Below are positions 8,803 through 17,002 of a DNA stretch of 64,000 nucleotides, piece after piece; within the stretch, counting starts at the first letter, position 1; each line of letters opens with the position of its first letter. Origin of the DNA: Parapusillimonas sp013416435 (GTDB lineage Bacteria > Pseudomonadota > Gammaproteobacteria > Burkholderiales > Burkholderiaceae_B). The stretch is taken from assembly GCF_052180245.1 (NCBI RefSeq), contig NZ_CP197474.1, positions 434,001-498,000 of the forward strand, in the 5' to 3' direction. Below the pieces are notes generated by a model. The model saw nothing but the letters and a program-made list of their open reading frames with translations. It had not been told where the DNA came from and made no database searches. The position numbers and the translations under genes were made by a program.

Positions 8803-9230
8803 ACATGGCAGAGCATCACATGGCCGGCAAACCTCAGCCGCGCGTCAATGAGGTCAGCGAGCCTTTCTGGGCGGGCGTGAACGAAGGCCGCATTCGTTTG
8901 CAGCATTGTTTGAATGAATCTTGCGGACGAGTGATCTTCTATCCGCGGGTATGTTGCCCGTTCTGCCACGCGCCCGACCTGAAATGGGTCGACGCGGCGG
9001 GAGACGGCCGGGTGATATCCCACACGACGATACACCGGGCGCATCACGACGGGTTCAACGAAGAACTTCCTTATGTCTTTGCGGCGGTGGAGCTGGACGA
9101 GGGCGTCATATTCTATGCGCAGCTGCCAGGAGCGCCGACCGATGGGACCTCGTTGCTGGGCCGCAGGGTCAAGGCGGAGTTTTCCGAGCATGGGCCTGAT
9201 CGCAAGATCGTCGTCTTCAGGCTGGCATAG
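8799..9230 (+). CDS. DUF35 / OB-fold zinc-ribbon partner protein
   Basis: 143 residues. An N-terminal zinc ribbon is seen as Cys-rich CLNESCGRV...VCCPFC, followed by an OB-fold acyl-CoA-associated domain (GDGRVISHTTIH, VFAAVELDEGVIFYAQL, GRRVKAEF). DUF35 proteins act as partners of thiolase-fold enzymes. The ATG at 8799 overlaps the upstream stop by 4 nt; an alternative ATG is at 8805 with GGGTGG before it. Convergent with the IclR gene, which ends 7 bp further on, the only convergent junction in the window without a palindromic element. Confidence 0.9.
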   Translation: MNMAEHHMAGKPQPRVNEVSEPFWAGVNEGRIRLQHCLNESCGRVIFYPRVCCPFCHAPDLKWVDAAGDGRVISHTTIHRAHHDGFNEELPYVFAAVELDEGVIFYAQLPGAPTDGTSLLGRRVKAEFSEHGPDRKIVVFRLA

Positions 9231-9237
9231 CGGCTCT

Positions 9238-10050
9238 TCAGTCGCCGGCCTGCGCTTCTTCGGATGCGGTGGCGATCTTCTCCGCCGCAGTCCGCAGGGC
9301 CGGCAGAAAGTCCTTGATCCGCTCGAAGGGCATTCTGGCCGTAGGTACATAAAGGCCCAGGCCCGCCATCAGTTTTCCCGAGGAAAGCCTGATGGGTACG
9401 GCGCAGCCGACCAGTCCGGGCAGGAATTCTTCGTTGTTTGCGGCCCAACCCTGTGCGCGAACCTCTTCGATGGCGGCCTTGAACTTTTCTTTGGACAGTA
9501 TGGTGCTCGGCGCCAGTTGCGTGAAGTTGGCGTCGGCAAGCCAAGCATCGAATGCGGACGGGGTCAATTCCGCCAAGTACAGCTTGCCGATCGAGGTGCA
9601 GTGTATGGGCGAACGGCGGCCCTGTTCGAAATGCAGGCCGGGAGACGGCGTGGTGCGCGCGGTGTCGATATACACCACGTTGTCATCGGAACGTACGCCG
9701 ATCTGGCAGGACTCGCCGATCTCGTTGGCCAGCGCAACCAGTATCTGGTGTGGACGGTCCGTCCGCATCGCGGCTTCGGTGGCCGCCACGCCCAGCCGGA
9801 CCAGGCCCGCGCCGACGATGAGCTTCTTGGACCCTATGGCGCGCTTGACGAGATTGCGTTTTTCGAGCTGGGCGGTCATGCGATGCACCGTCGTTACCGG
9901 CAGATCGCACAGGGCGGCCAGATCGGTGACGGACAAGGGGCGTGCTGCCTCGGTCAATGCGGTAAGGATCGCAATGGCGCGGTCCAGAGGTTGTTCAGCG
10001 GTTGTTTTGGATACGGTTCTATTCATTGCCCAATTAGCGTTAGTACTCAT
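9238..10050 (-). CDS. IclR-family transcriptional regulator
   Basis: About 270 residues with an N-terminal winged helix (LDRAIAILTALTEAARPLSV, TDLAALCDLPVTTVHRMTAQ) and a C-terminal ligand-binding domain. The frame is open further upstream into the divergent permease gene, but 10050 gives a normal family length; ATG at 10026 (262 residues) is the alternative. No clear ribosome site is visible. It is divergent from the permease operon, and the shared 42-bp module lies between the two start codons, which suggests it controls both the permease operon and the 5419 gene (inference). Confidence 0.92.
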   Translation of the reverse strand: MSTNANWAMNRTVSKTTAEQPLDRAIAILTALTEAARPLSVTDLAALCDLPVTTVHRMTAQLEKRNLVKRAIGSKKLIVGAGLVRLGVAATEAAMRTDRPHQILVALANEIGESCQIGVRSDDNVVYIDTARTTPSPGLHFEQGRRSPIHCTSIGKLYLAELTPSAFDAWLADANFTQLAPSTILSKEKFKAAIEEVRAQGWAANNEEFLPGLVGCAVPIRLSSGKLMAGLGLYVPTARMPFERIKDFLPALRTAAEKIATASEEAQAGD

Positions 10051-10072
10051 TGACCGTGAAAGCGGGCAAGAG

Positions 10073-10114
10073 TCAAAATCCACTTTATAAGAAAAAAACT
10101 TCCGATTTTCGGAA
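10073..10114 (+). promoter_or_regulatory. 42-bp promoter/operator module, copy 2
   Basis: Contains TCAAAATCC (10073-10081) and the perfect interrupted palindrome TTCCGA-TTT-TCGGAA (10100-10114). Spacing inside the module and to the start codon is identical to the copy at 5350-5391. Lies in the divergent gap between the IclR gene and the permease operon. Confidence 0.72.
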
Positions 10115-10141
10115 TTATCAGAATACCACCGAGGAGACACC

Positions 10142-10795
10142 ATGTCACTGGATCTAGCTTTCTTCCAGCGTATCCTGTCGACGCTTTCCGAAGGCCTGCT
10201 GACCACCCTGGTGCTGGCCGCTCTGGCCATCGCACTGTCCGCCTTGTGGGGCGTACCGCTGGTAATGGGTCTGCTTTCCCGCTCGCGGCTTTTATCGCGC
10301 CTGACCGGCGCCTATATCGAAGTCGTACGCAATACCCCCGTGTTGGTGCAAATGTTCTTCATCTTTTTCGGTTCCGGTACGTTGGGATACCCGCTATCCG
10401 GCTTCGCGACGGGCCTGATCGCCATGGTATTGCAAAACGGGGCGTATATCGCCGAAATCTACCGGGGCGGAATCCAGTCCATACCGGGCCAGCAGGCTGA
10501 AGGAGGCCTGGCGTTGGGCCTGACGCCGCGCCGGGCCTTTCGCATCGTTATCCTGCCGCAGGCCTTGCGCAAAGTGATTCCCCCGCTTTCCAACCAGGGA
10601 ATCCTCATCATCAAGGATACCTCGCTGGTCGCGACGATATCCGTTGCCGAACTGACTTTCCATGCGCGCATGCTTGCCGACCGAACGGCCGCCGTATTCG
10701 AGATCTTCTTCACCCTGGCTGTTTTCTATTTGATCATAACCGCGGTTTTCGGCGGGGCGATGCGCCTGCTCGAGCGCCGCATAAGGATAGCGTGA
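10142..10795 (+). CDS. Amino-acid-type ABC transporter permease
   Basis: 217-residue inner-membrane protein of the HisM/GltJ group with about five hydrophobic segments. The family block EVVRNTPVLVQMFFIFFG and the ATPase-coupling loop GLTPRRAFRIVILPQALRK are present. Ribosome site GAGGAG lies 6 nt before the ATG. First gene of a three-gene transport operon; its stop TGA shares one base with the next ATG. Confidence 0.94.
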   Translation: MSLDLAFFQRILSTLSEGLLTTLVLAALAIALSALWGVPLVMGLLSRSRLLSRLTGAYIEVVRNTPVLVQMFFIFFGSGTLGYPLSGFATGLIAMVLQNGAYIAEIYRGGIQSIPGQQAEGGLALGLTPRRAFRIVILPQALRKVIPPLSNQGILIIKDTSLVATISVAELTFHARMLADRTAAVFEIFFTLAVFYLIITAVFGGAMRLLERRIRIA

Positions 10796-11439
10796 TGGAA
10801 CTTCTGATCAATAGCCTGCCTTTGCTCGGCATGGGTGCGGTGACGACGCTCTATCTATCGTTTGCGGCCATCCTGCTGTCCACGGCGCTGGGCCTGGCAT
10901 TCGCGCTATGCCAGCTGTACGGCGGGCTGCTGTTGCGCATCGTGGTCGAAACCTATCTGTACATCATGCGCGGCGTGCCCTTGCTCGTCTTGCTGTTCAC
11001 CATGTATTACGCGGCGCCGTATGCAGGCATGGAAATCGATCCGACGACGGGCGGCATCGTGGTCATCGCCGCTTATTTCGGCGCTTTCATGACAGAGGTA
11101 TTCCGCGCCGCGGTGCTGTCCGTCGCCGTCGCTCAATGGGAAGCCGGCAAGGCGATAGGGCTTACCGGAAGGCGGATATTCACGGACATCATTGCCCGCC
11201 AAGCCATGCGGGTGGCAGGTCCCGCATATGTCAACACCTGCATAGGTGTGGTCAAGGGGACATCGCTGGTGGCGATCATCGGACTGGTGGACCTGACCTA
11301 TGTGGGGCGACAGATCGTCGAACGCACCTTGGCGCCGTTCGAGATCTTCGGCTTCGTGGCCTTGGTCTATTTTTTCATATGTTATGGACTGTCCCGATTG
11401 GGCAAGTATCTGGAGAGGCGGTTGGACTATGTCAATTAA
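10795..11439 (+). CDS. Amino-acid-type ABC transporter permease (second subunit)
   Basis: 214-residue paralogue of the preceding permease; such importers use a heterodimeric channel. Seen: ETYLYIMRGVPLLVLLFTMY, YFGAFMTEVFRAAVLSV and the coupling loop GLTGRRIFTDIIARQAMRV. ATG at 10795 is preferred over a GTG at 10792 because AAGGA lies 7 nt upstream. The last 11 nt overlap the ATPase gene. Confidence 0.93.
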   Translation: MELLINSLPLLGMGAVTTLYLSFAAILLSTALGLAFALCQLYGGLLLRIVVETYLYIMRGVPLLVLLFTMYYAAPYAGMEIDPTTGGIVVIAAYFGAFMTEVFRAAVLSVAVAQWEAGKAIGLTGRRIFTDIIARQAMRVAGPAYVNTCIGVVKGTSLVAIIGLVDLTYVGRQIVERTLAPFEIFGFVALVYFFICYGLSRLGKYLERRLDYVN

Positions 11440-12232
11440 TGCCTGCTTGAGCGGCGACGCGGCGATTGCGATAAGCAACGTATCCAAATGGTTTGGGCAC
11501 CACCAGGTTCTCAAAGACATCAGCACCGAGGTGCGGCACGGCGAAGCGGTGGTCGTCATCGGGCCCAGCGGCTCGGGAAAATCCACACTGCTGCGCTGCG
11601 TGAACTTCCTGGAAGAATTCCAGCAGGGCGAGATCACGATCGGCGCAGAAGCCATGGGATACAAGCTCGATGCCAACGGACGCCGCGTTCGCCGTTCGGA
11701 GGTCGAGATCGCGGAGATGCGCGCCCGGGTCGGCATGGTCTTTCAGAGCTTCAATTTGTTCCCGCACATGAGCGTACTGAAGAACGTGGCGCTTGGGCCG
11801 GTGCGCGCGCTGTCTGTTCCTCGCCGAGAGGCCGAGGAAAGAGCGGCGGCTCTGCTCGACCGTGTCGGTCTGGCGAGCAAGGCCGACGCCATGCCCAGGC
11901 TATTGTCGGGCGGTCAGCAACAGCGGGTGGCCATTGCGCGCGCGCTGGCTATGCAGCCCAAGGCCATATTGTTCGATGAAGTCACGTCGGCGCTGGATCC
12001 GGAGCTGGTGGGCGAGGTGCTCGACGTGATGCGGCAGCTCGTGCAGGACGGAATGACGATGATCATCGTTACGCACGAAATGGCGTTCGCCAAAGCCTTT
12101 GCGCATCGGGTGGTGTTCATGGCGGACGGTGAAATCGTCGAGCAGGGGCCACCGGAACAGATTTTCGACGATCCGCAGTCCCCCCGGCTGCAGGCCTTCC
12201 TGAAACGGTTCAAGCAGGGGTATCAGTTTTGA
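11429..12232 (+). CDS. Amino-acid-type ABC transporter ATP-binding protein
   Basis: 267-residue ATPase that drives the importer. Walker A GPSGSGKST, Q-loop VGMVFQSFNLFPH, signature LSGGQQQR, Walker B ILFDEVTSALD and switch His in VTHEM are all intact. Start at 11429 is supported by GGAGAGG upstream and by an 11-nt overlap with the permease gene. No binding-protein gene follows; the one at 5419 shares the promoter module. Confidence 0.95.
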   Translation: MSINACLSGDAAIAISNVSKWFGHHQVLKDISTEVRHGEAVVVIGPSGSGKSTLLRCVNFLEEFQQGEITIGAEAMGYKLDANGRRVRRSEVEIAEMRARVGMVFQSFNLFPHMSVLKNVALGPVRALSVPRREAEERAAALLDRVGLASKADAMPRLLSGGQQQRVAIARALAMQPKAILFDEVTSALDPELVGEVLDVMRQLVQDGMTMIIVTHEMAFAKAFAHRVVFMADGEIVEQGPPEQIFDDPQSPRLQAFLKRFKQGYQF

Positions 12233-12261
12233 TGAGGAACGGGGGCTTGGGGTCAGCCCTT

Positions 12262-12357
12262 GGGGTCAGACCCTATAGGGTCTGACCCCTTCCTTTCCGC
12301 CGGGTCTGACCCCTACTCCCGCCGGCTGGGGTCAGACCCCGTACGGGGTCTGACCCC
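12262..12357. repeat. Palindromic elements (12262-12289, 12328-12357) plus a half copy
   Basis: A 28-bp version with a TATA centre and 12-bp arms, an isolated half arm at 12302-12313, and a perfect 30-bp copy with centre GTAC. Located between the convergent ATPase and Bug genes. A decayed arm is also visible just before, near 12248. Confidence 0.93.
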
Positions 12358-12362
12358 CCACA

Positions 12363-13337
12363 TCACTGCAGCGTAATCCCCGCGCTCTTGATGATTTCCG
12401 CCCATTTGTCGCCGTCTTTCCGCATGACGGCGGCGAAGTCCTCCGGTGTGCCTTGGCTGGGATCGGCGCCCAGGCGTTCGATGTCTTCTTTGTACTTTGC
12501 CAGACCCCGGACCAATGCGTCATTGAGCTTGGCGATGATGGCCGCCGGCGTGCCCGCGGGGGCGAATACGCCCCACCAGGAACTGGCTTCATAGCCTTTG
12601 AGACCCTGTTCCGACACGGTGGGTACATCGGGAAGCTGCGGACTGTGAGCAGCGCCCGTAACGGCGATGGCCTTGACCTGACCGGAGCGGATGTAGGGCA
12701 GGGCGCTGGGCAGGTTGTCGAACATGATCTGAACACGGCCGGCGACCAGGTCGGTATAGGCGGCGGCGCTGCCCTTGTAGGGAATGTGCGCCAGCTGCAC
12801 CTTGGCCTGCCGGGCGAACATCTCGCCCGCAAGATGTATGACTCCGCCTTTGCCGCCGGAGGCGAAATTGACTTCCCCGGGCTTGCCCCGGGCATAGTCT
12901 ATGAGTTCCTGGACCGACTTGGCGGGCACGGAGGGGTGTGCGACGAGCACGTTCATTGCGGTCCCCACCATCATCACGGGCGCCAGGTCTTTATAGGGAT
13001 CGAAGGGAAATGACGGATCAAGGCTGGGAGAAATCACCAGATGGCCGGCGCCGCCAAGCAGCAGCGTATAGCCATCGGCGGGGGAGCGCGCCACTTGCGC
13101 GGAACCGATGTTTCCGCCCGCGCCCGCCCGGTTCTCCACGACCACGGCAACTTTAAGTTCGTCGCCGAGCGCCTTGCCGATCAGGCGCCCGAAAAGATCA
13201 GTGGTGCCGCCCGCGCCAAAAGGCACGACCAGCTTGATGGGCTTGTCCGGATAGGCGTTGGCCGCGGCAGCGATGCTCGCGTCCGTTAGCGCGAGGGTGC
13301 TCAAAAGGGCATAAGCCACGTTGCGTAGGATTTTCAT
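12363..13337 (-). CDS. Bug/TctC-family solute-binding protein
   Basis: 324 residues with a signal peptide (MKILRNVAYALLSTLALTDA, cleavage near ANAYPDKP). Hallmarks are PIKLVVPFGAGGTTD, VVENRAGAGGNIG, SPADGYTLLLGG and HIPYKGSAA. The open frame runs back through the neighbouring gene, but the ATG at 13337 has GAGGAGAG just upstream. It lies 11 bp after a second Bug gene, so two different binding proteins are co-transcribed with two amidohydrolase-like genes. Confidence 0.94.
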   Translation of the reverse strand: MKILRNVAYALLSTLALTDASIAAAANAYPDKPIKLVVPFGAGGTTDLFGRLIGKALGDELKVAVVVENRAGAGGNIGSAQVARSPADGYTLLLGGAGHLVISPSLDPSFPFDPYKDLAPVMMVGTAMNVLVAHPSVPAKSVQELIDYARGKPGEVNFASGGKGGVIHLAGEMFARQAKVQLAHIPYKGSAAAYTDLVAGRVQIMFDNLPSALPYIRSGQVKAIAVTGAAHSPQLPDVPTVSEQGLKGYEASSWWGVFAPAGTPAAIIAKLNDALVRGLAKYKEDIERLGADPSQGTPEDFAAVMRKDGDKWAEIIKSAGITLQ

Positions 13338-13348
13338 GTGGTCTCTCC

Positions 13349-14326
13349 TCATTGGGCCTTGGCTTGCGCCTGGTCGATGACCTGGCCCCACTTCGTCATT
13401 TCCGTCTTCACGAAAGCGGTGAAATCGTTGCGGCTGCTGCCGACAGGCAGCACGGTTTTCTGCAGCAGCGATTCCCGGATGCCGTCTTTCGCCAGCACCG
13501 TGGCGACGTCGCGGCTGATGCGGTCCATCAGTTCGGCGGGCGTTCCGCCCGGTGCCCAAAGCGACAGCCACGAACTGACGTCGATATCCAGCGAACTGCT
13601 TTCCTTGACCGTGGGAACGTCGGGCAGCGACGGGATGCGTTCGGCGCGCGGCGTCGCAAGCGCCCGAAGGTCTCCTTTCTGCACATGGGGAATCAGGCCT
13701 TGCGCCGAATCGACCATTAGCTGTATGCGGCCCGCAAGCAGGTCGGTCGTCGCGGCCGCCGCACCCTTGAACGGAATGTGGACGATGTCCGTTTGGGTCT
13801 TCTGCTTGAAGAGTTCTCCGGCGACGTGCGGGCTGGTGCCGTTTCCGCCGGACCCGAAGTTGAGCTCGCCGGGATGTTGCTTTGCATACTGCACGAATTC
13901 CGGCAGCGTTTTTGCGGGCACGGAATCGTGGACCACGATCAGGAAGGGCAAATCGGCCACCTGTGTAACGGGCTGCAGGTCCTCCATCAGGGTATAGGGG
14001 ACTTTGTCCTGCATGACGGCGTTGATGACGATAGACGTGCCTGCGAACAGCAGGGTGCGGCCGTCTCCCGCCGAGCGGGCCACAGCCGCCGCGCCGATGT
14101 TTCCGCCCGCGCCCGGCCGGTTGTCGACGACCACGGGCTGCTTCCACAGCCGGCTGAGCTCGTTTGCCACGCTGCGCGCCACCACATCGGTGACGCCGCC
14201 CGGCGGAAAGGGAACGACGATGGTGATGGGACCGCTGGGCAGGGACTGTGCCATGGCGGATGGCGCAAGCATCGCGACGCAGAGCAAGAGCGGCGCGAAC
14301 AGCGATGTATAGCGATGGATCTTCAT
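13349..14326 (-). CDS. Bug/TctC-family solute-binding protein
   Basis: 325 residues with a signal peptide ending near PSAMAQS. Hallmarks are PITIVVPFPPGGVTDVV, VVDNRPGAGGNIG and HIPFKGAAAA; the usual PDGYT reads GDGRTLLF here. Ribosome site GGAGGAG precedes the ATG. Co-directional with the downstream Bug gene and the upstream amidohydrolase-like genes. Confidence 0.94.
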   Translation of the reverse strand: MKIHRYTSLFAPLLLCVAMLAPSAMAQSLPSGPITIVVPFPPGGVTDVVARSVANELSRLWKQPVVVDNRPGAGGNIGAAAVARSAGDGRTLLFAGTSIVINAVMQDKVPYTLMEDLQPVTQVADLPFLIVVHDSVPAKTLPEFVQYAKQHPGELNFGSGGNGTSPHVAGELFKQKTQTDIVHIPFKGAAAATTDLLAGRIQLMVDSAQGLIPHVQKGDLRALATPRAERIPSLPDVPTVKESSSLDIDVSSWLSLWAPGGTPAELMDRISRDVATVLAKDGIRESLLQKTVLPVGSSRNDFTAFVKTEMTKWGQVIDQAQAKAQ

Positions 14327-14364
14327 GTCTCCTCCGATAGCCTGTGTTCGGCTTTGAATATCGT

Positions 14365-15222
14365 TCAGGGGGTATTGTTTTCCAGCTTGAGAAGCTTGGC
14401 GGCGGTGTTCCAGAGCACATCGTCCAGGCTTTCGGCGCTGATCGGCAGCGCCTTGTAGCCTTTCACGGCCAGGTCCAGGGGGCGGCTCGGGTAGGCGGAC
14501 GCGAATACGAAGCGGTTTTTCGCAACGGTTTCAATGGCCTTGGTGTAGTGCTCCTCGCCCGGCAGGCCCACGTGGTACATATCGGGCATCAGGTACACAT
14601 TGGGCCGTCTTGCGGCCACCCCGCACAGCTCGATCGCATAAGGCCAGCAGGCATGCGATACCACGATCTTGAGTTCCGGGAAGCGCGCAGCCAGCCGGTC
14701 GACCTGCAACGCATTTCCAAAATCGACACCGGTGCCGCCCATGGGGCCCAGTGTCAGAACCGCGGGATAGTCGTGCTTGATACAAAGCTCGTAGTGATCG
14801 AACAGTCGCGGGTCATCGCTGAACATGGGCTCGTCATAGCCGCCGGGATCGAAGGCGATGCCTTTGAATCCATACTCCCGGATGAAGGTTTCGGCTTCTT
14901 GCACATTGCTTTTCCCTCGGAAGGGATTTGCGCCGGCCAGGGCATAGAAGCGGTCGGGGAAATCATTGCATATCTTGGCCAGGTCGGCGTTGGTGACCTC
15001 GCCTCGGAAATCGTTGCACTGCCTGCCGTTCATGACGCCGATCTCGATGCCCGCGGCTTGCATCTCCTCGAACATCAAGTCGGCGGAATAGGCGAGTACC
15101 GAGGGCGCAGGCTCGACGCCCTGCAAGCGGTTGAACTTGGTGTAGCCGCTCTTTTCCCAGATGGCGGTTTTCAGGTAGGTATGCAGCGGCGGCCGCAGGC
15201 GAAAATCGATGACGCGTGTCAT
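14365..15222 (-). CDS. Amidohydrolase-fold protein with degenerate metal site (paralogue A)
   Basis: 285 residues matching the COG2159 amidohydrolase (ACMSD-like) fold. The N-terminal metal motif DxHxH is replaced by DFRLRPP (Arg8, Arg10); the mid-barrel His is missing (VLTLGPMGG); His190 in VVSHACWP remains; and the usual final Asp of FGTDYP is Ala243 in FASAYPSRP. It is therefore probably not a classical metallo-hydrolase. Its neighbour at 15241 has the same substitutions. Ribosome site GGAG upstream. Role unknown; the context with Bug proteins and a GntR regulator suggests catabolism of an imported compound (inference). Confidence 0.85.
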   Translation of the reverse strand: MTRVIDFRLRPPLHTYLKTAIWEKSGYTKFNRLQGVEPAPSVLAYSADLMFEEMQAAGIEIGVMNGRQCNDFRGEVTNADLAKICNDFPDRFYALAGANPFRGKSNVQEAETFIREYGFKGIAFDPGGYDEPMFSDDPRLFDHYELCIKHDYPAVLTLGPMGGTGVDFGNALQVDRLAARFPELKIVVSHACWPYAIELCGVAARRPNVYLMPDMYHVGLPGEEHYTKAIETVAKNRFVFASAYPSRPLDLAVKGYKALPISAESLDDVLWNTAAKLLKLENNTP

Positions 15223-15240
15223 GTCGGCTCCAGTATCGAT

Positions 15241-16095
15241 TCAGAGGTTCAATAAATGCTTGGCATTGAGGCCCAAGGCCTTTTCCATGGCATCGGGGTT
15301 GAAGGGCAATTGCTTGAAGTCGTTGACAGTGGCCTTCAAGTTGCGCAAGGGATAGGCCGTGCCGAAGAGGTACTGGTCGCTCATGAACAGGTTGGCCGCT
15401 TCGATGTAGGGTGTCGTGCCCGGGCGGAACTGCATGGAGTCCGGCGACAAATATACGTTCTTGTGCTTCATCGCCACCGCTGTGGCCTTGACGACTTCCG
15501 GCCATGCCCCATGGACGATGATGATCTTCAGCTCGGGAAAGCGGGTGGCCAGCCGGTCGACGGGCGTAGGGTCTGCGAAACTGATGTCCGGACCGGCAAG
15601 CGGCCCGGACATCACGGCGACCGGACAACCCAGGTCCAGGCAGCGCTCGTAGACCGGCGTGATCCGTTCATCGTCAGGATGGCCGAGAAAGGCTCGGCAC
15701 GGTTCGATGAAAATGCCTTTCAAGCCCTGCCTGCCGACGTATTCGTCGATCTCATCGCAGGCATTATGGATGCGGTTGGATACGTCTATGCCGGCAAAGC
15801 CGACGATGCGGCCCGCATACCGGTTCTGCAGGTCGACCAAGTGGTCATTGGGCAGGATGCCGGCTGGAAACTTCAGCTTGCCCATGTCGATGGCCGGGCT
15901 GTTGCGGCCCATGGCCACCCCCACGGAGATCTCCGCCTCGTCCATTTCCTTGATGAAATCGTCCACCGAGTCGTTCATGAAGGCAGGCGACGGTTGCGCG
16001 CCGCTGCGTTGCTGGACGCTGGCGACAAAATCCTTCTGGAAGTAGCTGTTGAACTGCGGAGTGGGCGGACGGCAGCGGAAATCGACGATATACAT
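15241..16095 (-). CDS. Amidohydrolase-fold protein with degenerate metal site (paralogue B)
   Basis: 284 residues, paralogous to the next gene downstream. The start reads MYIVDFRCRPP, with Arg7 and Arg9 where metal-binding His residues are expected; mid-barrel VAVMSGPLAG lacks His; His195 in IIVHGAWP is kept; the late motif is FGTAYPLR, lacking Asp. The shared DFRxRPP signature shows that the loss predates the duplication or is selected. The two may form a heteromer or handle related substrates (inference). Confidence 0.85.
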   Translation of the reverse strand: MYIVDFRCRPPTPQFNSYFQKDFVASVQQRSGAQPSPAFMNDSVDDFIKEMDEAEISVGVAMGRNSPAIDMGKLKFPAGILPNDHLVDLQNRYAGRIVGFAGIDVSNRIHNACDEIDEYVGRQGLKGIFIEPCRAFLGHPDDERITPVYERCLDLGCPVAVMSGPLAGPDISFADPTPVDRLATRFPELKIIIVHGAWPEVVKATAVAMKHKNVYLSPDSMQFRPGTTPYIEAANLFMSDQYLFGTAYPLRNLKATVNDFKQLPFNPDAMEKALGLNAKHLLNL

Positions 16096-16152
16096 GGTTA
16101 TGCGCTTGAGTGTTTGAAAGGTTGTGGGTGGCGAACCGGCCGGCGGCGGGCT

Positions 16153-16923
16153 TCAGGTCGAGGCGTGACTGATCCAGACCTTGGTGTCCAGGTCGCCGTG
16201 CTCGGACAGCTCCATTTCGTACTGATAGCGGTCCGGCCTGTACAGGCCGAATTCAAACTGCACCGGCCGGTCTTGCTTGCTGAAGAAGATGCGCGATACG
16301 GCAAGCAAGGCGGACCCGACTTCCACGTCGAGCAAGGGGGCCACCAGGGCGTCCGCGAGCTGGGCGGAGATTCTTTGCTTGGCCCTGCCCACTTCCACGC
16401 CCGCTTCCCGGAGCAGCACGAGCAGAGGCTCGGCCTTGTCGGCCTTGATGGCTTTGGAAAACTCGAGCGGGGTGAAGGAGGTAACGTGCGAGACCGGTCC
16501 GGAAGACGCGCTGCGCAGGCGCACCGATTTCAATACATCCGAGCCCTCCGGCAGGCCGAGGGCAGCGCGCACCACATTGCTGGCGGGGATCTGTTCGCAG
16601 TACAGCACTTGTATGGTCAGCTTCAGGTTGGCCTGGAACAGATTGCCCAGCAGGCCGGCCAGTTTCATATCGGCCAGCGACGCCGAATTCGCGGTGGGCC
16701 GCGTGCCCCGCTTGGGACTGCGCTCGATCAATCCTTCATCGGCCAGGCGGGCCATGGCCTTGCGGATGGTTACGCGCGCCACCTGGTACTGCTCCATCAG
16801 GGAAAACTCGTTCGGAAAGCCGTTGGCGAACGCGCCGTTCTTCAGCCTCTCCAGCAAGAGCAAATACACCTGATGATGCTTCGGCACCGGTATGGCGGCA
16901 TTGAGCGATCTATGAGTGTTCAT
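16153..16923 (-). CDS. GntR-family regulator with UTRA domain (HutC subfamily)
   Basis: 256 residues. The N-terminal winged helix is seen as HHQVYLLLLERLKNGAFANG and FSLMEQYQVARVTIRKAMAR; the rest matches the UTRA effector-binding domain (SDVLKSVRLRSA, FEFGLYRPDRYQYE). ATG at 16923 chosen; a GTG at 16929 is possible. First gene of the operon that includes the two amidohydrolase-like and two Bug genes. Its upstream region carries a 12-bp palindrome and a 22-bp-spaced direct repeat, suggesting autoregulation. Confidence 0.92.
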   Translation of the reverse strand: MNTHRSLNAAIPVPKHHQVYLLLLERLKNGAFANGFPNEFSLMEQYQVARVTIRKAMARLADEGLIERSPKRGTRPTANSASLADMKLAGLLGNLFQANLKLTIQVLYCEQIPASNVVRAALGLPEGSDVLKSVRLRSASSGPVSHVTSFTPLEFSKAIKADKAEPLLVLLREAGVEVGRAKQRISAQLADALVAPLLDVEVGSALLAVSRIFFSKQDRPVQFEFGLYRPDRYQYEMELSEHGDLDTKVWISHAST

Positions 16924-16948
16924 GCCCACGATGGTAGCGATGCGCTAT

Positions 16949-16994
16949 TTGACCGGTCAATGGGACAAATAGAAAACCTTTATGGGACAAATAG
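16949..16994. promoter_or_regulatory. Candidate GntR operator: 12-bp palindrome plus direct repeats
   Basis: TTGACCGGTCAA (16949-16960) is a perfect palindrome 25 bp before the GntR start. The 13-mer ATGGGACAAATAG occurs at 16960-16972 and again at 16982-16994, exactly 22 bp apart (two helical turns). CTATTTG at 16945 is also inverted relative to these CAAATAG ends. Confidence 0.5.
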
Positions 16995-17002
16995 ATAGGT
17001 GA

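Noticed and set aside
12262..12357. Palindromic elements as intrinsic terminators
   Set aside because: No T-run follows the hairpins, the elements are symmetrical, and some lie upstream of genes or in divergent gaps; a boundary role remains possible but not as classical terminators.
12363..14420. A single 685-codon frame covering both Bug genes
   Set aside because: The upstream part is an out-of-frame reading of the 13349-14326 Bug gene; the real gene starts at 13337 with its own ribosome site and signal peptide, so this is not a fusion.
15256..16998. Long plus-strand open frame (580 codons)
   Set aside because: It is antisense to the amidohydrolase-like and GntR genes, which have clear family motifs; its length comes from high GC codon bias.
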